From positions 434,001-498,000 of the forward strand of contig JAHBTO010000002.1 in the NCBI GenBank assembly GCA_019638525.1: 64,000 bases of DNA. Reading direction: 5' to 3'. The notes below the pieces were generated by a model, which worked only from the letters and a program-made list of their open reading frames with translations, was not told the DNA's origin and did no database searches. The translations under genes were made by a program, and so were the position numbers. This document shows positions 18,016 to 27,570 of this stretch, one piece after another. Within the stretch, counting starts at the first letter, position 1; every line of letters begins with the position of its first letter. Source of the stretch: Ferruginibacter sp. (GTDB lineage: Bacteria > Bacteroidota > Bacteroidia > Chitinophagales > Chitinophagaceae).

Positions 18016-18057
18016 GTACTAAAACATATAAAACCTGTTTTGGTACATATTTTTTTA
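18016..18057 (+). terminator. Intrinsic terminator of the helicase gene
   Basis: GTACTAAAACA pairs with TGTTTTGGTAC (one G-U) across a 9-nt loop, followed by ATATTTTTTT. It lies 33 bp after the helicase stop and at the end of the convergent metallophosphoesterase gene. Confidence 0.75.
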
Positions 18058-19305
18058 TACCAGTTCTATAACTGTAATCTCAGGTAATATACCTACCCTG
18101 CCGGGATAACCAATAAAACCATAACCGGGATTTACATAAAGTTTTTGTTTGCCTTCTTCATACAAACCATCCCATTGCTTGTACATGTATTGTACGGGGC
18201 TCCATTTAAAGCCCGGTATATCTACTCCAAACTGCATACCATGAGTGTGTCCGCTAAGCATAAGATCTACATCAGCATATTGTGGCCTTACCTGTGCATC
18301 CCAATGGCTGGGGTCGTGGCTCATCAAAATTTTGAAAGGATATTTTTCGGTGCCGGCATAAGCAAGATCCATACGGCCATGCTTTGGAAACCGGGCCTTA
18401 CTACTCCAGTTTTCTATGCCCAGCAAAGCAATCTTATCATCTCCTTTTTGTAAAACCACATGTTCATTCATCAACAAACGCCAGCCAATATCTGCATGCA
18501 CTTGTTTTACCATTTCAAGGTTTTGCTCTTTGCTGATACCTTTGTATGGCCAATGAACATAATCGCCATAATCATGGTTGCCCAGCGTACTGTACACACC
18601 CATGGGTGCTTTTAAACGGCTAAATACATCTTTATAATCATCCATTTCACCCGCACGGTCATTAACTATATCACCGGTAAACAAAATTATATCTGCATTC
18701 TCTTTTAAAATTTTTTCAACACCTTTAAGTACTGCTTTTTTATCTGTAAAACTGCCACTGTGAATATCGCTGATATGAATAATTTTAAAGCCTTTAAATG
18801 ATGCAGGTAAATTATCAAAAGCCAGTTTTACCCTTTTCAACTGGTAATTATATTTATTGCCAAAGCCATAAACAAAACTTCCAAACAAGGTGCCACTGGC
18901 CGCTAACCCAAGCCAGCTAAGGAATGCCGAGCGGCTGATGCCATCACTGGCCATATCATTAACTTCGGGATTATTAAAAAAAACCTTTCCGGCAAACCAT
19001 TGAATACCCCTGCGTACATCATCTACCAATAAAAACACAATGGCAACCATCTTGGCCAAAAAAAGGCCGATGGCAGTTGCAAAAAGGTAAGTGCGGAATT
19101 TTTTTCCAAGAAAATTATGATCGGTAAAAACAAAAATTAAAAAACTGACAATGGCAAGAACAGATAAAGACCAATAAATAACGTAAATGATGGTACGGGT
19201 TTTGGGAGATGCCGACTGGCTTACAGTTTTTATTGCCTGGAAAATATATGTATCCATCAGGAAAGCGATGGCTATAAATATGAAGGCTCCTATTGGTGTA
19301 CGCAT
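18055..19305 (-). CDS. Membrane-anchored metallophosphoesterase
   Basis: 416 residues. The N-terminal 155 residues hold about four membrane helices, including TIIYVIYWSLSVLAIVSFLI and YLFATAIGLFLAKMVAIVFL. A calcineurin-like phosphoesterase domain follows, with metal-binding motifs in order: IIHISDIHSGS, LFTGDIVNDR, STLGNHDYGDY, LMSHDPSHW and LMLSGHTHGMQFG. This layout resembles the YkuE/YaeI group, which includes UDP-2,3-diacylglucosamine hydrolases and other phosphodiesterases; substrate is not predictable. It lies 7 bp downstream of the oxidoreductase gene, so the pair form an operon. Confidence 0.9.
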   Translation of the reverse strand: MRTPIGAFIFIAIAFLMDTYIFQAIKTVSQSASPKTRTIIYVIYWSLSVLAIVSFLIFVFTDHNFLGKKFRTYLFATAIGLFLAKMVAIVFLLVDDVRRGIQWFAGKVFFNNPEVNDMASDGISRSAFLSWLGLAASGTLFGSFVYGFGNKYNYQLKRVKLAFDNLPASFKGFKIIHISDIHSGSFTDKKAVLKGVEKILKENADIILFTGDIVNDRAGEMDDYKDVFSRLKAPMGVYSTLGNHDYGDYVHWPYKGISKEQNLEMVKQVHADIGWRLLMNEHVVLQKGDDKIALLGIENWSSKARFPKHGRMDLAYAGTEKYPFKILMSHDPSHWDAQVRPQYADVDLMLSGHTHGMQFGVDIPGFKWSPVQYMYKQWDGLYEEGKQKLYVNPGYGFIGYPGRVGILPEITVIELV

Positions 19306-19312
19306 TTAAAAT

Positions 19313-19873
19313 TTATAAGTTTAAAGTTTTATGTGCCGCAGATGGGTTAACGGCAAAGCCCGGTTGCAGGTTTCCCCAAAAAATAAATTCATCTAACTGT
19401 TGGCTAATAGCTCTCAATGTGTTTTCATCTGTTATCTCTCCTTCTTTTGAAACCAGGTTGTTCACCATCGAAATGGGCAGTTTGTTGGGGTGAACGGTTA
19501 TCTTTAAAAAATTAAGAACATCAGCCAGGTGATCCATCCCACGCAAATTGCCAGCACGCCCCGACGCTACGCCGGTAAGCAGCGCTTTTTTATGATACCA
19601 AATTTCGTGTGAACGGCTGTTATCGAACAACATTTTTAAAACACCCGGGAAACTGCCATTATACTCCGGCGATACAATAATTAAATGGGTGGATGGTATC
19701 AGTACTTCATTTTCTATCTTTTTAAAATTTTCATCATAGTGCAGTACATCAAGCCCTTCAAGCGATAAAATCCCTGCTTCAAATCCTTTTGCATGCAATA
19801 GCTGCTTATATTGGTTTGATATTTTTAGGCTGTTACTGTTTTTACGGTTTGTTCCCGATATAATTGTTATCAT
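19313..19873 (-). CDS. NAD(P)H-dependent oxidoreductase (FMN reductase family)
   Basis: 186 residues with a flavodoxin-like fold: FMN phosphate loop IISGTNRKNSNSLKISNQY at the N-terminus and the signature VSPEYNGSFPGVLKMLFDN around residue 88. It is a distant paralog of the protein at 6712-7290. The first gene of a two-gene operon with the metallophosphoesterase. Physiological substrate unknown. Confidence 0.86.
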   Translation of the reverse strand: MITIISGTNRKNSNSLKISNQYKQLLHAKGFEAGILSLEGLDVLHYDENFKKIENEVLIPSTHLIIVSPEYNGSFPGVLKMLFDNSRSHEIWYHKKALLTGVASGRAGNLRGMDHLADVLNFLKITVHPNKLPISMVNNLVSKEGEITDENTLRAISQQLDEFIFWGNLQPGFAVNPSAAHKTLNL

Positions 19874-19956
19874 TAGTACTTATTAAAGTTTACTGCTTAA
19901 TTTATCAATATTACAATTAAGATGCATTATTGTTGTACAATTTTATGCCGATTGGT

Positions 19957-19964
19957 TAAATTTG
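19957..19964 (+). promoter_or_regulatory. Putative -7 element upstream of the metal-dependent hydrolase gene
   Basis: TAAATTTG fits TAnnTTTG, and TTG at 19933-19935 lies 21 bp upstream, close to the -33 spacing. It would give a leader of roughly 65 nt before the ATG at 20036. Confidence 0.45.
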
Positions 19965-20035
19965 CCAACCTAACAGGCTTTTAGACAAAAGAACAGGTTT
20001 TTTCTATGACGTTTTGAATAAAAAAATATTTTAAC

Positions 20036-20725
20036 ATGCAACTTACATATTACGGACACTCCTGTTTTAGTGTGGTAGTAAACAATAAAAAATTATTGTT
20101 CGACCCCTTTATTACAGCCAACGAACTGGCAAAAGATATTAATATTAACAATATACAAGCCGATTATATATTGCTTAGCCATGCTCATTCCGATCATGTG
20201 GCCGATGCAGAAGCTATTGCCAAAAGAACCGGGGCCTGCATAGTTACTAATTATGAAATTGCCATGTGGTATGCCGGTAAAGGCATCAATAATTATCACC
20301 CGATGAATACAGGTGGTAAAAAGAGTTTTGACTTTGGAACGGTTAAATGTGTAAATGCCATCCATTCTTCTTGTTTGCCCGATGGCAGTAATGGTGGCAA
20401 CCCTATGGGCTTCATCATCACCAGCGATGAAATAAATTTTTATTATGCCGGCGATACTGCCCTAACATTAGACATGCAGTTAATACCCATGTTTGCCAAT
20501 ATTGATTTTGCCGTTTTGCCCATTGGCGATAATTTCACTATGGGGATGGATGATGCGGTACAGGCAGCAAAAATGGTACAAACTAAAATGGTTATTGGTG
20601 TACATTACGATACCTTTGGCTTTATAAAAATTGATACACATAAAGCAACAGAACTGTTTAAACAAAACGAACTGGAATTAAGGCTCCCTGCAATTGGCGA
20701 AACCATTGAAATAGCCGGCAGTTGA
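20036..20725 (+). CDS. UPF0173-type metal-dependent hydrolase
   Basis: 229-residue metallo-beta-lactamase-fold protein. It opens MQLTYYGHSCFSVVVNNKKL, and the zinc motif LLSHAHSDHVADAEAIAKRT gives the HxHxDH ligands near residue 53. Further ligands are in NAIHSSCLPDGS, YYAGDTALTLDMQLI and GVHYDTFG. Length and motifs match the UPF0173 (YtkL/YtfL-like) group, whose substrate is not established. It precedes parA by 43 bp on the same strand and may share its transcript. Confidence 0.88.
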   Translation: MQLTYYGHSCFSVVVNNKKLLFDPFITANELAKDININNIQADYILLSHAHSDHVADAEAIAKRTGACIVTNYEIAMWYAGKGINNYHPMNTGGKKSFDFGTVKCVNAIHSSCLPDGSNGGNPMGFIITSDEINFYYAGDTALTLDMQLIPMFANIDFAVLPIGDNFTMGMDDAVQAAKMVQTKMVIGVHYDTFGFIKIDTHKATELFKQNELELRLPAIGETIEIAGS

Positions 20726-20768
20726 TTGTTGAACAAACTTCAATCAACCATCAATAACAAAAACAATT

Positions 20769-21569
20769 ATGGCGAAGATAATAGGCGTAGCAAATCAAAA
20801 AGGCGGAGTAGGTAAAACAACAACAGCCATCAACCTGGCGGCAAGCCTGGCTGTACTTGAATTTAAAACCTTATTGGTTGATGCCGATCCACAGGCCAAC
20901 AGTACTACCGGTACGGGGTTCGACTTACATAATATTACTCAAAGCCTGTATGATTGTATGGTGAATGATGCTGCTGCAAAAGATATGATTTTAAAATCTG
21001 AAATTCCTTTTCTTGATGTACTTCCTTCGCATATCGACCTGGTAGGAGCCGAAATTGAAATGATTAATTATCCCAACAGGGAGATGGTTTTAAAAAAAAT
21101 ACTTGAACCTGTAAAGGACAACTATGATTTTATAATCATCGATTGTTCACCATCTTTAGGCCTGATAACCGTAAATGCATTAACCGCTGCAGATAGTGTA
21201 GTGGTGCCTGTACAAACCGAGTTTTTTGCATTGGAAGGTTTGGGCAAATTATTAAACACCATTAAAATTGTACAACATCGCTTAAACACGGCATTAAAAA
21301 TTGAAGGTATTTTAATGACCATGTACGATGGCCGCCTGCGCCTTTGTAACCAGGTTGTAAGCGAAGTGCGCCGCCATTTTGATGACCTTGTATTTAACAG
21401 CATTATTCACCGTAATACAAGGCTGAGTGAAGCACCAAGTTTTGGAAAGCCGGTAATTTTATATGATTCAGATAGTAAAGGAGCCGTTAACTATTTAAAT
21501 CTTGCCAAAGAAATTTTACAAAAAAACGATATGACAAAAATTAAAGAAGAAGACAGGGTATTAAACTGA
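20769..21569 (+). CDS. parA: Chromosome-partitioning ATPase ParA (Soj)
   Basis: Walker-type ATPase of 266 residues that moves or positions chromosome origins with ParB. The deviant Walker A is [20 protein letters not shown], the Walker A' region contains [11 protein letters not shown], and Walker B is [20 protein letters not shown]. The C-terminus contains [19 protein letters not shown], typical of chromosomal Soj proteins. It is followed by parB after 94 bp. Confidence 0.95.
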   Translation: MAKIIGVANQKGGVGKTTTAINLAASLAVLEFKTLLVDADPQANSTTGTGFDLHNITQSLYDCMVNDAAAKDMILKSEIPFLDVLPSHIDLVGAEIEMINYPNREMVLKKILEPVKDNYDFIIIDCSPSLGLITVNALTAADSVVVPVQTEFFALEGLGKLLNTIKIVQHRLNTALKIEGILMTMYDGRLRLCNQVVSEVRRHFDDLVFNSIIHRNTRLSEAPSFGKPVILYDSDSKGAVNYLNLAKEILQKNDMTKIKEEDRVLN

Positions 21570-21663
21570 AAAATATGGCAGAAAAACTATTAAATAAAAA
21601 TTAAACACTTTCTACAAACAACAAACAGGCGCCTCTGCAATATTGCATAGCAACACAAACAAC

Positions 21664-22590
21664 ATGAGCACCCCCAATAAAAAAGACGCATTAGGTAAAG
21701 GTATACGTAGTTTATTGCAAAACATAGATACCGATCTTAAACATACCAGTGGCAACTTATCATCTGCAACAGGCAATAAGCCCGAAGGATTGGATCAGCC
21801 TGCCGCATCAATGCGTATTAAATTAGACCAAATTGAAGTAAATCCCAAACAACCCCGCCGTGATTTTGATGATGATGCAATGCAGGAATTAGCTGCTTCT
21901 ATTAAAATTCACAACATTATACAACCTCTTACAGTAAGCAAACTACCTAATGACAAATACAGGTTGATAGCAGGTGAACGCCGTTTCAGGGCCTCAAAAA
22001 TTGCTGGCCTAAAAGATGTACCGGTTTATATAAGACAAGCAAATGATACCGAGCTTTTAGAACTTTCTCTTTTAGAAAACTTGCAGCGCAAAGACCTTAA
22101 TGCCATTGAAATTGCATTAAGCTACAAACGCCTGATGGATGAACTGGAATATACACAGGAACAAGTAGCCGAACGCATGGGTAAAGAAAGAAGTACAGTA
22201 GCCAATTATATACGCTTATTAAAATTACCACCCGATATACAAGTGGCCGTACGCACCGGCGAAATAAGTATGGGCCATGCAAGAGCATTGATAAACATTG
22301 ATGCAGTAGATAAACAATTATTTATTTTTAAAGAAATAAAAAAGAATGGCCTCTCGGTAAGGCAAACCGAAGAACTGGTACGCAAGCAATACATTGCCCC
22401 TGTTAAAGTTGCTGTAAAACCAAGCCTGCCGGCCAATTTTAAAAAGATTGAAGATAATTTAGCATCAAGTTTTAATACACGTGTTAAAATGAAACACGGC
22501 AAAAAAGGTAAAGGAAGCATATTGTTTGAATACTACTCGGTAGAAGAACTGAATGCTTTGCTTGAAAAATTTAATATTAATGTAAGCTGA
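21664..22590 (+). CDS. parB: Chromosome-partitioning protein ParB (Spo0J)
   Basis: CTP-dependent DNA clamp that loads at parS sites. The 308-residue protein has the family opening KKDALGKGIRSLL, the ParB/Srx CTPase motif ENLQRKDLNAIEIALSYKRL preceded by LIAGERRFRASKIAGL, and the helix-turn-helix with EQVAERMGKERSTVANYIRL. The C-terminal dimerisation domain ends KGKGSILFEYYSVEELNALL. I use the ATG at 21664; an in-frame TTG 21 nt upstream exists. Its stop overlaps the next start codon. I saw no canonical parS (TGTTTCACGTGAAACA) in the window. Confidence 0.95.
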   Translation: MSTPNKKDALGKGIRSLLQNIDTDLKHTSGNLSSATGNKPEGLDQPAASMRIKLDQIEVNPKQPRRDFDDDAMQELAASIKIHNIIQPLTVSKLPNDKYRLIAGERRFRASKIAGLKDVPVYIRQANDTELLELSLLENLQRKDLNAIEIALSYKRLMDELEYTQEQVAERMGKERSTVANYIRLLKLPPDIQVAVRTGEISMGHARALINIDAVDKQLFIFKEIKKNGLSVRQTEELVRKQYIAPVKVAVKPSLPANFKKIEDNLASSFNTRVKMKHGKKGKGSILFEYYSVEELNALLEKFNINVS

Positions 22591-23201
22591 TGGCCAGGAG
22601 TCTTTTCTCTTTTCTTTTTATTGCATGTATTTTCATCAGTTATAATGCTGTTGCACAAAAAACTTCTGCAAAAGACAGTACCATTAAAAAAAACAAAGGT
22701 ATTTTTTCCAGGTACGATTCTACCAAAGCATACAACCCACGCATTGCCACCATCCGGTCAGCCATTCTTCCGGGATGGGGACAGGCTACCAACAAAAAGT
22801 ATTGGAAAATTCCCATAGTATATGCTGCATTAGGCACAACTGCTTATATTTTTATCAGGAATGTAAAACAATTTAATGAAGCTAAAGCTGCTTACATAAA
22901 TGCAACCGACGGTAATCCATTAAATGATACTTTAATACCACAGCCTTATTACTCAGTAAAAGACCAGCCAGAAAGGATTAGGAATTTTAGAAACGAAGTA
23001 CGACAAAATGTTGATTATACTGTATTATTTTTTATTGCATTTTGGGGGCTTAACGTGGTGGATGCAACTGTAGATGCACACCTTAAAACTTTTGATATTA
23101 GCGACGACCTGAGTTTACAAATAAAACCCGGCTACAGCCAGCTTGCCAACACCAATGGTATTAGTCTTGTATTAAATATTGGCAAAAGATACACTCGCTG
23201 A
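22590..23201 (+). CDS. DUF5683 domain membrane protein
   Basis: 203 residues with a signal peptide (to NAVAQ), a linker, then RIATIRSAILPGWGQATNKK, the DUF5683 signature. Two membrane segments follow (IPIVYAALGTTAYIFIRNV and YTVLFFIAFWGLNVVDATVD). It starts on the A of the parB TGA stop (ATGA overlap). The order parA-parB-DUF5683-dapB recurs in Bacteroidota, suggesting co-expression, but no function is established for the domain. Confidence 0.85.
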   Translation: MARSLFSFLFIACIFISYNAVAQKTSAKDSTIKKNKGIFSRYDSTKAYNPRIATIRSAILPGWGQATNKKYWKIPIVYAALGTTAYIFIRNVKQFNEAKAAYINATDGNPLNDTLIPQPYYSVKDQPERIRNFRNEVRQNVDYTVLFFIAFWGLNVVDATVDAHLKTFDISDDLSLQIKPGYSQLANTNGISLVLNIGKRYTR

Positions 23202-23254
23202 CATCGCCGCTAATACCAGTATATTTGTTATTATATCTTTTTTAAAAAATCAAC

Positions 23255-24007
23255 ATGAAAATAGTAATGTCCGAAATAGAAAGTAAAAATCTCAATATTG
23301 CATTGATAGGATATGGCAAAATGGGAAAAACCATTGAAGCCATTGCTTTGCAACGGGGGCATGAAATAAAATTGAAAATTGATATAGACAGTATTGCACA
23401 ATTCACAAAAAATAATTTACAACAGTGTGATGTTGCCATAGAATTTACCGGGCCGCACAGCGCTAAAGAAAATATATTACAATGCCTTGATGCAGGCATA
23501 CCTGTAGTGAGCGGTAGCACCGGCTGGTTGGCTAACTGGAACGAAGTAGAATTGTTATGTAAAGAAAAAAACGGCAGCCTGTTGTATGCAAGCAATTTTA
23601 GCATAGGAGTAAATATTTTTTTTGAGCTGAATAAAAAGCTGGCACAGCTTATGAAAAACCATGCAGACTATGATATAAGCATGGAGGAAATACACCATAC
23701 GCAAAAAAAAGATGCACCCAGCGGCACAGCCATTACATTAGCCGAACAAATACTTGCAGAAATACCCCATAAAAAAAATTGGGTGAATTATAATTCTGAA
23801 AATGCAGATGACCTTGTTATCATCAGTAAAAGAGAAGATCCGGCGCCGGGTACACACAGCATAAGGTATAGCTCGATAGTAGATGACATAGAAATAATAC
23901 ATACCGCACATAACAGGCAGGGTTTTGCAACTGGCGCAGTATTGGCAGCCGAATTTATTTTTAATAAAAAAGGCGTATTTAGCATGAAGGATGTGCTTGG
24001 TTTTTAA
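23255..24007 (+). CDS. dapB: 4-hydroxy-tetrahydrodipicolinate reductase
   Basis: Reduces the DapA product with NAD(P)H in lysine/DAP synthesis. The 250-residue protein has an N-terminal Rossmann motif LNIALIGYGKMGKTIEAIAL, the substrate-binding MEEIHHTQKKDAPSGTAITL (catalytic His and Lys), and the C-terminal IIHTAHNRQGFATGAVLAAE. It is slightly short but complete for the Bacteroidota form. The first ATG is used; a second one four codons on is equally possible. It closes the par gene cluster. Confidence 0.94.
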   Translation: MKIVMSEIESKNLNIALIGYGKMGKTIEAIALQRGHEIKLKIDIDSIAQFTKNNLQQCDVAIEFTGPHSAKENILQCLDAGIPVVSGSTGWLANWNEVELLCKEKNGSLLYASNFSIGVNIFFELNKKLAQLMKNHADYDISMEEIHHTQKKDAPSGTAITLAEQILAEIPHKKNWVNYNSENADDLVIISKREDPAPGTHSIRYSSIVDDIEIIHTAHNRQGFATGAVLAAEFIFNKKGVFSMKDVLGF

Positions 24008-24026
24008 TTCCCGTAAGTTTTCCAAT

Positions 24027-25841
24027 ATGCAGTTACTAAAAAAGTGGATGTTTTTTCTTTTGATATTATTTGCTGTAAAAGCAAAGGCTCAATATGCCAA
24101 TATTGACAGCCTTGAGTTTATTGTAAAATTTAATGCTGATAACAATGAAAAGCTAAATGCTTACAAAGAACTTTCAATGGCATTAATTTATAAAGACTTT
24201 GATGAATGTCAGGCTACAGCAAAAGCAGGTGCTGCCTTAGCAGAAAAATTAAAAAATAAAGATGCATTAAGCAATCTATTATTAACAACCGGGCTTTCGT
24301 GGTATTTTAAAGGTGTTTATGACAGCGCCGCTGTGTATTATTACAAAGCACTTGAAATTTCTAAAAATTTAAATAACCCTTTAACCAAAGCAGGCATTTT
24401 AAATGAACTGGGTAAATTATACCGTAAAACAAAAGATCTTGATAGGGCATTACAAATGTATAATGAAGCATACGAGATATATAAAAGCCAACAAGATGAA
24501 GACGGGATGGGTACTATCTTAAATGAATCGGGTGTGGTGTATGAATATAAAGGCAATTATGAAGAAGCCATTAAAAGATATAAAGCATCATTAGCCATAC
24601 GTGAAAAAATGAATGACCTTGTGGGCATAGGATACAGTTACAATTTCCTGGGAGGTGTTTATACTTTACAAAAAAACTATGCAGCCGCAGAAGAAAACTT
24701 ATTAAAATCGCTGGAGATTCGAAAGCAGTTAAAAGATAGTTTTTCAATAGCATTAAGTTATGGCGATTTAGGTTATATGTATAAAGACCAGCACAGGTTA
24801 GACAAAGCAATTGAACAATATAATTTAAGTAACAGCATTGCCATTAATATGAAATTTGCTGATCTGATGCTTTCAAATTATAAAGAATTATCAGCAATAG
24901 CAGAAAAACAGGGCAACTATGGGATGGCACTCTCCTATCAAAAAAAATATTCAGCTATCAAAGATTCTGTTTATACCAATAATAAGATGAAAGAGATTGA
25001 ACATCTTAATGTAAAATATCAAACAGAAAAAAAAGAACAACAACTGAAACTACAAAAGTTGCAAATAAGCAGGAAAAATTTTATGCTATGGGGAATAATT
25101 GGCATTGTTATATTATTATTAATTGCCGGCATTAGTTTTTTCCGCAAACGCCAGATACAAAATAAAATGAACCTTCAAATGGTTGTAATGAAACAGCAAG
25201 ACCTGGCAACAAAAGCAGTAATTACAGCCGAAGAAAACGAACGTAAACGAATTGCAGCCGACCTGCATGATGGTGTAGGACAAATGATGAGCGCTGCAAA
25301 AATGAATTTATCGGCATTTGAAAATGAAATTACATTCAATAATATTGAGCAAAAATTATCATTTGAAAAATTAATAAGCCTGGTAGATGAAAGTTGCAGG
25401 GAGATAAGAAGCGTAAGCCACCAAATGATGCCCAATGCCTTACTTAAAAGCGGGCTGGCCAGCGCTGTAAAGGAATTCATTGATAAGATAGACAACCGTA
25501 TCATAAAAATTAATTTATATACCGAAGGTTTACATGAACGCTTAGACAGCAATACTGAAACCATATTATACCGGGTGATACAGGAATGTGTTAACAATGT
25601 GATTAAACATTCGGGTGCCAGTACGCTTGATATTTCATTGATAAAAGACGCTGATGGCATTTCGGCAACCGTGGAAGACAATGGAAGAGGATTTGATACA
25701 ACTGACCAAAAAAAATTTGAAGGCATAGGTTTAAAAAATATCAGCTCAAGAATTGAATTTTTAAAAGGTACAGTTGATTTTGACAGTTCGCCCGGAAAAG
25801 GTACATTGGTGGCTGTTCATGTACCATTGGATGATAAATAG
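24027..25841 (+). CDS. TPR-containing sensor histidine kinase (HisKA_3 / NarX-like)
   Basis: 604 residues. A signal peptide ends at AVKAKAQ. About six TPR-like repeats follow (residues 50-300), for example GILNELGKLYRKTKDLDRAL and GTILNESGVVYEYKGNYEEA. A short coiled coil and a membrane helix (about 352-374, FMLWGIIGIVILLLIAGISF) come next. The HisKA_3 motif ENERKRIAADLHDGVGQMMS carries the phospho-acceptor His at about residue 414, and an HATPase_c domain ends the protein (VIQECVNNVIKHSG, VEDNGRGFD, GIGLKNISSRIEFL). Periplasmic TPRs suggest protein or peptide sensing. It lies 39 bp before its likely partner regulator. I start at MQLLKKW, where the signal peptide begins. Confidence 0.92.
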   Translation: MQLLKKWMFFLLILFAVKAKAQYANIDSLEFIVKFNADNNEKLNAYKELSMALIYKDFDECQATAKAGAALAEKLKNKDALSNLLLTTGLSWYFKGVYDSAAVYYYKALEISKNLNNPLTKAGILNELGKLYRKTKDLDRALQMYNEAYEIYKSQQDEDGMGTILNESGVVYEYKGNYEEAIKRYKASLAIREKMNDLVGIGYSYNFLGGVYTLQKNYAAAEENLLKSLEIRKQLKDSFSIALSYGDLGYMYKDQHRLDKAIEQYNLSNSIAINMKFADLMLSNYKELSAIAEKQGNYGMALSYQKKYSAIKDSVYTNNKMKEIEHLNVKYQTEKKEQQLKLQKLQISRKNFMLWGIIGIVILLLIAGISFFRKRQIQNKMNLQMVVMKQQDLATKAVITAEENERKRIAADLHDGVGQMMSAAKMNLSAFENEITFNNIEQKLSFEKLISLVDESCREIRSVSHQMMPNALLKSGLASAVKEFIDKIDNRIIKINLYTEGLHERLDSNTETILYRVIQECVNNVIKHSGASTLDISLIKDADGISATVEDNGRGFDTTDQKKFEGIGLKNISSRIEFLKGTVDFDSSPGKGTLVAVHVPLDDK

Positions 25842-25879
25842 ATTATGTAATTTTGACAAAAAAGTATCTTTAAATCCTG

Positions 25880-26521
25880 ATGAAAGACAAAAAAATTATA
25901 TTAGGAATTGTTGACGACCACCAGATAGTGATAGACGGGTTAAAAGCTTTATTGCAAGGGCATCATCAATTTAAAGTAGCCATCGAATGTACCCATTCGC
26001 CCGATATGCTTTCACTTATTAAGCAAACCCCCATCGATATTTTACTTACAGATGTAATGATGCCTCAAATGAATGGTGCCCAGCTTGCAAAAGCTGTACA
26101 CCAGCAATTTCCGCAAATAAAAATACTGGCGCTTTCTATGAGTGGCCAGGGCGATTTGGTAAACCAGATGATTGATGATGCAGACATTTCGGGTTATGTT
26201 TTAAAAAATATTGGTAAGCAGGAATTAGTAAAAGCACTTGAAAAAATATCGGCAGGCGGTATTTATTTCAGCGACGAAGTTTTACAGGAAATGACAAAAG
26301 CCAGTGAAATAAAAAAGGAAAAAACTGAGATTCCATTAACTGCCCGTGAAATAGAAATTATACAGCTAATTGAAAAAGAGATGAGCAACAGGCAAATTGC
26401 AGAAACACTGTTTCTTAGTGAGCGCACTATTGAAACACACCGTAAAAATATCTTTAGAAAAACAAATACCAGCAGTGTAATAGGCCTGGTAAAATATGCT
26501 TATGAGCATAAACTGATTTAG
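25880..26521 (+). CDS. NarL/FixJ-type response regulator
   Basis: 213 residues. The receiver domain has acidic pocket residues in LGIVDDHQIVIDGLKALL, phospho-acceptor Asp at about residue 58 (ILLTDVMMPQMNG) and the Lys of YVLKNIGKQELVKAL. The LuxR helix-turn-helix (PLTAREIEIIQLIEKEMSNR, then TLFLSERTIETHRKNIFRKT) occupies about 150-210. It is partner of the upstream HisKA_3 kinase. Target genes are not evident here. Confidence 0.94.
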   Translation: MKDKKIILGIVDDHQIVIDGLKALLQGHHQFKVAIECTHSPDMLSLIKQTPIDILLTDVMMPQMNGAQLAKAVHQQFPQIKILALSMSGQGDLVNQMIDDADISGYVLKNIGKQELVKALEKISAGGIYFSDEVLQEMTKASEIKKEKTEIPLTAREIEIIQLIEKEMSNRQIAETLFLSERTIETHRKNIFRKTNTSSVIGLVKYAYEHKLI

Positions 26522-26564
26522 TTAATAGAAAATCTGTTGAATCAGTTTGAATATTCCTTTGCAC

Positions 26565-27509
26565 TTACTTTTTGATATTCTTCAGCATATCTTCAGTCAT
26601 AGCATCTAATGCAAATTCTTCTTTCCAGCCCCAGTCTTTACGGGCTACAGAGTCATCAATACTTTTAGGCCAGCTATCGGCAATGGGTTGCCGGTAATCG
26701 GGTTGGTAACTGATTGAAAAGCCGGGAATATGTTTTTGAATAGATGCAGCAATTTCTTTTGGCGAAAAACTCATAGCCGAAATATTATACGATGTACGCA
26801 CAGAAATTTTAGATGCATCGGCTTCCATCAGTTCTATGGTGGCCCTGATGGCGTCGGGCATGTACATCATGGGCAGGTAAGTATCTTCTCTTAAAAAACA
26901 ATTGTATTTTTTTTCTTCCAGCGCTTCATGAAAAATTTCTACTGCATAATCGGTGGTGCCACCGCCTGGTTCACTTTTATAACTAATAAGGCCTGGGTAT
27001 CGCAGGCTGCGTACATCTACCTGGTATCGCTGGTTAAAATAATTACACCAAAACTCGCCGGCATATTTGCTGATGCCATACACAGTAATTGGCTCTATGA
27101 TGGTTTGCTGCGGGCAATTATCTTTAGGCGAAGTGGGGCCAAAAACCGCAATGCTGCTTGGCCAAAAAACCTTGTGCAGGTTTTCTTCTTTCGCAATATC
27201 AAGCACATTAAGCAGGCTTTGCATATTAAGGCTCCATGCCAGGTTAGGATTTTTTTCGCCGGTGGCCGAAAGAATGGCAGCCAATAAATAAATTTGTGTG
27301 ATGCCCTGCCTTATAACCTGCACATGCAGCATCTCTTTGTTCATCACATCAAGGCTAACATAAGGGCCGGTACCTTTCAGCAATGCATTCTCTTCTCTTA
27401 AATCAGAAGCAATTACATTTGAATTGCCATAAATTTTACGCAAAGCCATGGTAAGTTCCACGCCTATTTGTCCGCTTGCACCAATAACTAAAATCCTTTC
27501 TTTAATCAT
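26565..27509 (-). CDS. SDR-type L-threonine 3-dehydrogenase
   Basis: NAD-dependent oxidation of threonine to 2-amino-3-ketobutyrate. The 314-residue protein is an extended short-chain dehydrogenase: nucleotide motif ILVIGASGQIGVELTMALRK, catalytic Tyr-Lys in VYGISKYAGEFWCNYF, and the TDH-specific SLRYPGLISYKSEPGGGTTD and YLPMMYMPDAIRATIELM. This form differs from zinc-dependent Tdh and is common in Bacteroidota. I start at MIKERILVIGASG; the frame stays open 31 codons upstream, overlapping the divergent kdsA region, which makes the longer start unlikely. Confidence 0.88.
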   Translation of the reverse strand: MIKERILVIGASGQIGVELTMALRKIYGNSNVIASDLREENALLKGTGPYVSLDVMNKEMLHVQVIRQGITQIYLLAAILSATGEKNPNLAWSLNMQSLLNVLDIAKEENLHKVFWPSSIAVFGPTSPKDNCPQQTIIEPITVYGISKYAGEFWCNYFNQRYQVDVRSLRYPGLISYKSEPGGGTTDYAVEIFHEALEEKKYNCFLREDTYLPMMYMPDAIRATIELMEADASKISVRTSYNISAMSFSPKEIAASIQKHIPGFSISYQPDYRQPIADSWPKSIDDSVARKDWGWKEEFALDAMTEDMLKNIKK

Positions 27510-27558
27510 AACAGTTTGTTTACTGAGGTGTAAAAGTAAAAATCCATATTGAATAATG

Positions 27559-27566
27559 TAACTTTG
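27559..27566 (+). promoter_or_regulatory. Putative -7 element of kdsA
   Basis: TAACTTTG is a full match to TAnnTTTG and ends only 4 nt before the kdsA ATG at 27571, implying a leaderless message. Confidence 0.5.
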
Positions 27567-27570
27567 CGAC

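Noticed and set aside
20726..23254. Search for parS sites near parA-parB
   Set aside because: No TGTTTCACGTGAAACA-like palindrome was seen here or elsewhere in the window.
25175..25726. Minus-strand ORF of 183 codons opposite the TPR kinase
   Set aside because: It mirrors the conserved kinase domain and has no family resemblance.
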